DNA of 48,704 nucleotides. Source: Deltaproteobacteria bacterium. Lineage in GTDB: Bacteria; Desulfobacterota; Desulfobacteria; Desulfobacterales; ETH-SRB1. Positions 43,603 through 48,704 of this stretch are shown piece after piece. The first letter of the stretch is position 1. Every line of letters begins with the position of its first letter. The translations under genes were made by a program, and so were the position numbers. Below the pieces are notes generated by a model that ran no database searches, was not told the origin of the DNA, and saw only the letters and a program-made list of their open reading frames with translations. The stretch is taken from positions 1 to 48,704 of the forward strand of contig JAJSZW010000011.1 of the NCBI GenBank assembly GCA_030262895.1. Reading direction: 5' to 3'.

Positions 43603-43707
43603 AAATTTTCCGGTCCGGCCTATGCATTGATCTTTGGACTTTTTGCTTCAACAACATTTACGTTGATTATTGTGCCGGTGATGTATTATTTAAGAACTAT
43701 AATTTAG
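43603..43707 (+). pseudogene. C-terminal fragment of an RND efflux transporter
   Basis: The plus frame reads KFSGPAYALIFGLFASTTFT, LIIVPVMYYLRTII and stop, the last membrane helix of AcrB-type RND pumps. No upstream part exists: directly before it is the ppsR leader on the other strand. It marks a deletion or rearrangement edge exactly where the direct repeat (43403-43602) ends. Confidence 0.6.
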
Positions 43708-43755
43708 GGATTTATCAATCATTATGCATGAACTGAGCAGCTCGGGGAAATAATT

Positions 43756-44577
43756 GTGCAGACGGTACGGCGCAGATTGAAGATATTTTTAGCCATTTTT
43801 CTGGTAGTGATAACAGCTGGCACGGTTGGTTTCATGGTACTGGAGGACCTCTCGTTTTTTGAGGCCTTTTATTATAACATCGTTACCATGTCGACGGTGG
43901 GGTATGGTGATATTCACCCGACAAAGCAGGCCAGCCGCATCTTCGCCATATTGTTGATCGTCGTGGGCGTGGGGACATTTCTCGGCGTGATTGCGAACAT
44001 TACGGAAATGATACTGCTGAGGCGAGAAACGCAAAGCAGAATGCGGAAGGTCAACATGCTCCTGGGCGTTTTTTTCAGCGAAGTGGGGTGTAAACTATTG
44101 AGCCTTTTCTCGGGCTACGACCAGGCCATTGACGAGATAAGGGAGGATCTCCTTGTCAGGCCGGATTGGACGGAAGACCGCTTTTCAGTTGCGCAGAAAA
44201 TAGTGAAGAAACATAACTTGCGGATTGATATGCGGCTGATTGACCTGGAAACCCTGCTCGCTTTTCTAAACATCAAAAGAGGATTTCTTGTCAGTCTTTT
44301 GGAGAACTCTGTGCTGATCGAGCAGGAAGAGTTCGGCGAAGCCTTGCTCGCTTTGTTCCATCTGACCGATGAGTTGAGTTGCCGGGATGGCATGAATAAC
44401 TTGCCGGATTCCGACCGCAACCATCTTGCAGGCGACATGAACCGCGCCTATAAAAAACTGGTTGAGCAGTGGCTTGTTTATATGAGTCACCTAAAGAATC
44501 AGTATCCATACCTTTTTTCCCTGGCGGTCCGGAAAAACCCTTTTGATCCGGAGGCAAGCCCGATTGTTCTTCAGTAA
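43756..44577 (+). CDS. Two-helix potassium channel protein
   Basis: A 273-residue protein starting at GTG 43756, with GGGGA 7 bases before. Membrane helix 1 (FLAIFLVVITAGTVGFMVL) and helix 2 (FAILLIVVGVGTFLGVIANI) flank the pore loop MSTVGYGDIHP, the K+ selectivity filter. The remaining 175 residues are cytoplasmic and helical, without an RCK Rossmann motif, so the gating domain is of an unrecognised type. An antiporter with RCK domains lies 2 kb away, which fits a potassium-handling role, though the genes are not one operon. Confidence 0.82.
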   Translation: MQTVRRRLKIFLAIFLVVITAGTVGFMVLEDLSFFEAFYYNIVTMSTVGYGDIHPTKQASRIFAILLIVVGVGTFLGVIANITEMILLRRETQSRMRKVNMLLGVFFSEVGCKLLSLFSGYDQAIDEIREDLLVRPDWTEDRFSVAQKIVKKHNLRIDMRLIDLETLLAFLNIKRGFLVSLLENSVLIEQEEFGEALLALFHLTDELSCRDGMNNLPDSDRNHLAGDMNRAYKKLVEQWLVYMSHLKNQYPYLFSLAVRKNPFDPEASPIVLQ

Positions 44578-44797
44578 TTGGCTGTGCAGAAATTAAACAT
44601 TTCCACTCCTCGTATCATTGCTTGCCTGAAACTGATTGCAACACAACGCTTTTCACAGCCGCGGCGAAAAGCCATTGACTTTCAACTTGCTGTTTTGTAA
44701 TAGTTATTATGTCCTTTTCTGGAGATTGGAGCTATGCGGGGCGACTTCCTTTCTCCGCCTGTCATTATAATGTTTCTTGTCCTGAGGAGGCATGCCC

Positions 44798-46207
44798 ATG
44801 ATAAGCAGGAATCCTGTTGATCGCGAGGCGAGAATTCTGATTTTGGGAGCCGGGCCCGGTGGCTTGTCCGCCGCTCATTTCCTGAGTAGGCATGGTTTCA
44901 AAAATGTTACTGTGTTTGAAAAACTGGGCAGGGTTGGCGGGATGTGCCGTTCCGTAACCGAGGATAACCAGTCATTCGACCTGGGAGCAATCTTCGTCAG
45001 CTCGGCCTACCGTGAGGTTCTTCGCATGGCGCGCTGCGTGGGAGCCGAGCTGGAAAGATTCGAGGGAGCCACCGCCTTTGTCTATGATGAAACGAGTCAG
45101 TCAGCTCGCTACCACGACCTCCTGCCTTATGTTATGGGCGGTTCGTCCCTTTCGGCATTTTGTCGCTTTACCGGGCTCTGTCTGCGCTATCTTTGGAAAC
45201 GTTATCGAATCCGCAAAATCTTCCGGCGGCCGGGCTGGGCTGGCATTGACGCGCATCCCGCTCTGTGTGTCACGTTTGCGGAATGGCTGGACCACAACGG
45301 CCTTGAGGACCTTAACCGGTTGTTTGAGATTCCCGTCACCACATTCGGGTACGGTTTTCTGGATGAAATTCCAGCGCCGTATGTCCTCAGGTACATGGGG
45401 ATCAGAACCTTCCTGGCCATGCTGTTCTCATCCGCACCGTTTGCCCGCCTGCTTCCTTCGTTTCTGGTTGCGCAACGCTTCAGATACGGCTTCCAGCGTT
45501 TTTGGGAAAGAGTGGCCTGGGATCTCAATATTCGCCTGAATGTTGATGTTAAAAAAATCGAACGCCGTGAAGAAGGAATCTTTGTAAAATACACGCATCC
45601 GATGCAGATGCTTGGAGACGAGGTCTCCCATGCCGAGGAGCATGCCCGGTTTGATTACCTGATCGTCGCCTGTCCCCTTCTGCTGGAGGAGCTGGAGAGT
45701 TTCCTTGATTTGACCGAGGAGGAACGGTGGTTTCAGTCAAAAACCAGGTTTATTCCTTACGCGGTTGCTAGTTTCGAGATCGCCGACCTGGTGCTGCCCA
45801 TGCCCGTTGCATTTCATTTGCCCCTTCCATCTTTTGATCAGCCGATGATCATCGCGCAACAGCATCGGGAAAATGAATTGATGGCCTTTTATGCGCGGCT
45901 GGCCAGCAGTGAACCGACTGCTGCGGATGAGCTGCGGCTTCGTGAGAATATCGAGCGCTACATCGGTGCACTGGGCGGGCGGATCAACGAACAGGATGAC
46001 TGGCATTCCTATGACGCCTGGCTCTACTTCAAGCATGTCGGTGTTGAAGAGTTTAGCCGGCGTTACTTTGATCGTTGGGAAGAAGCCCAGGGTAAGAATC
46101 GGACTTTTTTCGTTGGAGGTCTTTTTGACTTTGACTATGTTGAAGGGATCGTGCGTTATAGCCGCTATCTTGTTGAACAACATTTCGCTGGAAGAGCCGG
46201 GAGTTAA
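44798..46207 (+). CDS. FAD-dependent oxidoreductase, amine oxidase/phytoene desaturase-like
   Basis: About 469 residues. ATG 44798 is chosen since GGAGG stands 7 bases before it; an ATG two codons earlier is too close. The N-terminal Rossmann motif is LILGAGPGGLSAAHFL with VFEKLGRVGGMCRS, typical of the protoporphyrinogen oxidase, amine oxidase and desaturase group. The C-terminal TFFVGGLFDFDYVEGIVRYS is the FAD-contact end. The substrate cannot be told; no carotenoid or haem genes are nearby. The coding sequence looks richer in GC than most of the window, which may mean transfer. The gene is followed without a gap by an IS91-like remnant. Confidence 0.8.
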   Translation: MISRNPVDREARILILGAGPGGLSAAHFLSRHGFKNVTVFEKLGRVGGMCRSVTEDNQSFDLGAIFVSSAYREVLRMARCVGAELERFEGATAFVYDETSQSARYHDLLPYVMGGSSLSAFCRFTGLCLRYLWKRYRIRKIFRRPGWAGIDAHPALCVTFAEWLDHNGLEDLNRLFEIPVTTFGYGFLDEIPAPYVLRYMGIRTFLAMLFSSAPFARLLPSFLVAQRFRYGFQRFWERVAWDLNIRLNVDVKKIERREEGIFVKYTHPMQMLGDEVSHAEEHARFDYLIVACPLLLEELESFLDLTEEERWFQSKTRFIPYAVASFEIADLVLPMPVAFHLPLPSFDQPMIIAQQHRENELMAFYARLASSEPTAADELRLRENIERYIGALGGRINEQDDWHSYDAWLYFKHVGVEEFSRRYFDRWEEAQGKNRTFFVGGLFDFDYVEGIVRYSRYLVEQHFAGRAGS

Positions 46208-46295
46208 ATGGGACAAAGGCATGGTGGTCTACGGCTGGTATTCAAAGAGAATGCGGGGAGAACGACGCAACAAAAAGCAAAAGCTCGAATTTTAG
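46206..46295 (+). pseudogene. IS91-like transposase C-terminal remnant
   Basis: In a frame offset from the oxidoreductase, KWDKGMVVYGWYSKRMRGER and RNKKQKLEF then stop. The VxYYGxYSxxxRGxR pattern is typical of the C-terminal end of IS91/Y2-type transposases. Only about 29 codons remain. Confidence 0.45.
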
Positions 46296-46381
46296 AATCC
46301 GTCCAATGTCGAATCGGCCTAAAACGTATTAATGTAACATTTTTTAGTAGATGAAAATCATTTTCAATAATATTTTTTTCA

Positions 46382-48382
46382 TTACCTTTCATTCCCTTTG
46401 TTTGAAGATGAAAATGTATTAATAGCTTCTGATATTTTTTCAGAAGATCCAAGGACGAAAAGCACATCGTTGGATTGAAGGACCATGTCTGCACCCGGGT
46501 TGGCCAATATCTGTGAGTCCCGTCGTATTGCCACTGCAGAAATCCCATAACGCCCTCTTAACTCGATCTGGGCAAGGTTTTTCCCAATCAGCAGTGATCC
46601 TTGCGAGATCCGAAACGTGCTGATTTCGACATCATGAAGGTGTAGTTTCAAATCGGAAAAAGATGCCGACACCTTAGAAAGGCTTCGAAACATCTTATAA
46701 CCATCTGCTCGCACCTCAGCAACCAGCCTCTCGATTTCATCTCTGGGTATAAGATATTTAGCCAAAACCCGGGTAAAGATCTCCATTGATGTCTCAAATT
46801 CTTCCGGAATAACCTCGTTGGCTCCTAATTCATACAGAGGTTTCATCTCCTGGAAATAACGTGTCCGTACAATCAAATGAACCTTTTGATTAAGTCTCCG
46901 AATGATTTCGGTAATTCTACGGGTTGCCGCGGGATCATTAATAGCAGTTACAACAATTCTAGCATCTTTGATGTTTGCGCGCTGAAGTACGACCTCCTGG
47001 GTTGAATCACCATAATAAATCGGTTCGCCCTTTGCCTGTTCGCTCTTTACTGTTTCCGGGTTCATTTCAATGACTACGTAGGGAATACCTGATAGCCGTG
47101 CGGCTCGTGCTACATTTCTACCATTGACTCCGAAGCCGATTATAATGAGGTGGTCTTTTTTACTCTTAACCTTTATCTCCGGAATAGGATAAAAGCCCGA
47201 TATTAACCTTTTTGGCAGCGGCAACAGCAGGATAATATCCGCCAGGCGTGGCGCCAGGGTTATAATGAATGGTGTCGCCGCCATGCTAAGCACAGAAAAA
47301 GCCAGAAACATCTGATAAATATTTCCGGTAAGCAAACCATGTTCAACACCGGTCTTGGATAAAATGAAAGAAAATTCACCGACCTGACTGAGTGCAAGGC
47401 CAACCAGGATTGAAGTACGAAAAGGGAATCCTAATAAAACTGTTGCAAAGCAGGCAATGATGGATTTTAGAAACAAAATTCCCAAAGCAATCAGCGCTAT
47501 GGTTCCCGGTTGCCGGAAAAGAAAGCCCACATCCAGCAACATGCCGATGGAAACAAAAAAGAAGCTTGTGAAAACGTCACGAAAGGGTAAAATGCTTCCA
47601 AGCGCCTGATGACTGTATTCGGATTCGGAAATAATCAATCCTGCTAAAAAAGCGCCAAGGGCAAGGGAAAGACCCGCACTGGAAGTTATCCACGCAACTG
47701 CAAGGCAAATTACAACTATGCTCAAAATGAAAAGTTCCCGGCTTCGTGTCCGGGCGATTTGATACAATACCTGTGGTACAATCCATTTAGCGCTGACGAT
47801 CACCAACCCGATGATTCCGATCCCTTTGGCAATAAGAATAAGGACGGATTCGCCCGCACCCCCTGGTGCTCCGGCCAGTAAAGGCGTAATCAATATCATT
47901 GGAACAATAATAATGTCCTGAAAAATCAAGATGCCAAGAGCAGTACGCCCATGGGGGCTATCAACTTCAGCTCTTTCCTGGATCAGTTTGAGAACAATGG
48001 CCGTGCTGGAAAGGGATATAAGAAATCCTATAAAGATTGAGTTGCCGACAGGTTGACCCAGTTGCACAGCTATAACAAAAGTAACCAAAAATGTAAGCAA
48101 CACCTGAATCGAGCCTCCCATGAGGACTGATTTCTTGATTTGCAGCAGCTTTTCAAGTGAGAGTTCGATTCCAATAGTAAAAAGCAATAACACAACACCG
48201 ACTTCAGCTAAAACTTCAACTTCGTGAACCGCCTTTACCAGTCCAAGTCCGTAAGGCCCGGCCAATATCCCGGCAAGAAGAAATCCCACAATTGCCGGTA
48301 CTCGAAGTCGATGGCATATAAAGAGAATAGCAATGGAGAGCACAAATATGATAACAATGTCATTTAGCAGCGGTATCTCCAT
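46382..48382 (-). CDS. CPA2-family monovalent cation:proton antiporter with RCK domains (KefB/YbaL-like)
   Basis: About 666 residues. The first 385 form 12-13 membrane helices of a Na+/H+-exchanger fold, with FLLAGILAGPYGLGLV, LLLFTIGIELSLEKLL, SSTAIVLKLIQERAE and GILIFQDIIIVP. A Rossmann RCK-N domain follows (HLIIIGFGVNGRNVARAARL) and then an RCK-C domain (ISTFRISQGSLLIGKNLAQI to VLFVLGSSEKI). The protein exchanges K+ or Na+ for H+, gated by nucleotide or thiol ligands. ATG 48382 has AAGG 11 bases upstream; a TTG two codons earlier is less likely. Confidence 0.93.
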   Translation of the reverse strand: MEIPLLNDIVIIFVLSIAILFICHRLRVPAIVGFLLAGILAGPYGLGLVKAVHEVEVLAEVGVVLLLFTIGIELSLEKLLQIKKSVLMGGSIQVLLTFLVTFVIAVQLGQPVGNSIFIGFLISLSSTAIVLKLIQERAEVDSPHGRTALGILIFQDIIIVPMILITPLLAGAPGGAGESVLILIAKGIGIIGLVIVSAKWIVPQVLYQIARTRSRELFILSIVVICLAVAWITSSAGLSLALGAFLAGLIISESEYSHQALGSILPFRDVFTSFFFVSIGMLLDVGFLFRQPGTIALIALGILFLKSIIACFATVLLGFPFRTSILVGLALSQVGEFSFILSKTGVEHGLLTGNIYQMFLAFSVLSMAATPFIITLAPRLADIILLLPLPKRLISGFYPIPEIKVKSKKDHLIIIGFGVNGRNVARAARLSGIPYVVIEMNPETVKSEQAKGEPIYYGDSTQEVVLQRANIKDARIVVTAINDPAATRRITEIIRRLNQKVHLIVRTRYFQEMKPLYELGANEVIPEEFETSMEIFTRVLAKYLIPRDEIERLVAEVRADGYKMFRSLSKVSASFSDLKLHLHDVEISTFRISQGSLLIGKNLAQIELRGRYGISAVAIRRDSQILANPGADMVLQSNDVLFVLGSSEKISEAINTFSSSNKGNER

Positions 48383-48430
48383 ATTCAACTTTACCTTCTA
48401 ATTCTGTCGAAAAGCTTAAAACAATAAGAT

Positions 48431-48671
48431 GGGTGCAATACAAAAAAGTGACATAGAACAAAACGTGACTATTTCGGTGCCAAGAAGCACCAATTGAATA
48501 ATGAATGTCGAACAGGGAATATTGAATATAGAAGTGTGGATGTTTTTTTTAAAATTATTAAGTACCTTCCTTCGTAATTCGACATTCCTTGTTCGACATT
48601 CGACATTAAGCTGATTATACGGGTTCAACGATTACTTGATATAATTTATGTCACTTTTTTGTATTGCACCC
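48431..48671. mobile_element. MITE-like element with perfect 24-bp ends and 9-bp target duplication
   Basis: GGGTGCAATACAAAAAAGTG and four further bases (48431-48454) are perfectly inverted at 48648-48671. The direct repeat CAATAAGAT flanks both sides (48422-48430 and 48672-48680), so insertion is probably recent. The interior carries a second inverted repeat of 7-base units: AATGAAT, GTCGAAC, AGGGAAT, ATTGAAT (48500-48527) facing ATTCGAC, ATTCCTT, GTTCGAC, ATTCGAC (48577-48604). No coding capacity. Confidence 0.85.
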
Positions 48672-48704
48672 CAATAAGATGCGCAAAACGGATCAGTGTT
48701 TTCT

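Noticed and set aside
43126..43707. 193-codon plus-strand gene opposite ppsR
   Set aside because: Most is antisense to ppsR; only the last 34 codons have meaning, as an RND remnant.

Overview
The window looks like chromosomal DNA of a sulfate-reducer-type Desulfobacterota (class formerly Deltaproteobacteria, probably Desulfobacterales). This is inferred from a DcrA-like c-haem chemoreceptor, a Tat-exported [NiFe] hydrogenase with a full hyp set, CooT-type and DUF3842 proteins, NifU/NifS and many intergenic hairpin repeats. No rRNA is present and no species can be named from sequence alone.

Layout. 1-2.4 kb: end of a cheW gene and a chemoreceptor with two CZB zinc-binding domains. 2.4-9.4 kb: accessory DNA with a REP-associated transposase remnant split by a small inverted-repeat element, an archaeal-type LonB membrane protease overlapping an unrecognised 404-residue gene, a second transposase fragment, an IS110 remnant and a cyclopropane fatty acid synthase. 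9.4-10.7 kb: a Panacea antitoxin / RelE-like toxin pair with a promoter and candidate operator. 10.8-31.9 kb: mostly housekeeping genes (gph-like phosphatase, a rhomboid fused to a DnaJ C-terminal-like domain, nadC, valS, rsmE, tRNA-Phe, Smr protein, plsY, an ispH-ubiA fusion, cooT-like, DUF3842, NYN protein, parB-parA, M48 protease with TPRs, an EF-G, GerMN protein, Mn-type pyrophosphatase, nifU-nifS).

32.1-43.6 kb: a hydrogenase block, all on the minus strand: ppsR, hypE-A-B-C-F-D, hydrogenase large subunit, small subunit, and a c-haem methyl-accepting receptor whose start lies 3 bases after the small-subunit stop. The large subunit ends exactly at the His where the maturation protease normally cuts, so it needs no cleavage. 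A second, truncated copy of the ppsR 5' end lies at the far end of the block in the same orientation, so about 200 bp of direct repeat flank roughly 11 kb. The best candidate for a new system is this gene set: a periplasmic hydrogenase whose output could be read by a haem chemoreceptor made from the same transcript. 43.6-48.7 kb: an RND-pump remnant, a two-helix K+ channel, an FAD oxidoreductase that looks GC-richer, an IS91-like remnant, a CPA2 antiporter with RCK domains, and a small inverted-repeat element with intact target duplications.

A repeated theme is small non-coding elements in which perfect outer terminal inverted repeats enclose a second, unrelated inverted repeat built of 7-base units. 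Heptamer arrays also occur alone in many intergenic gaps.
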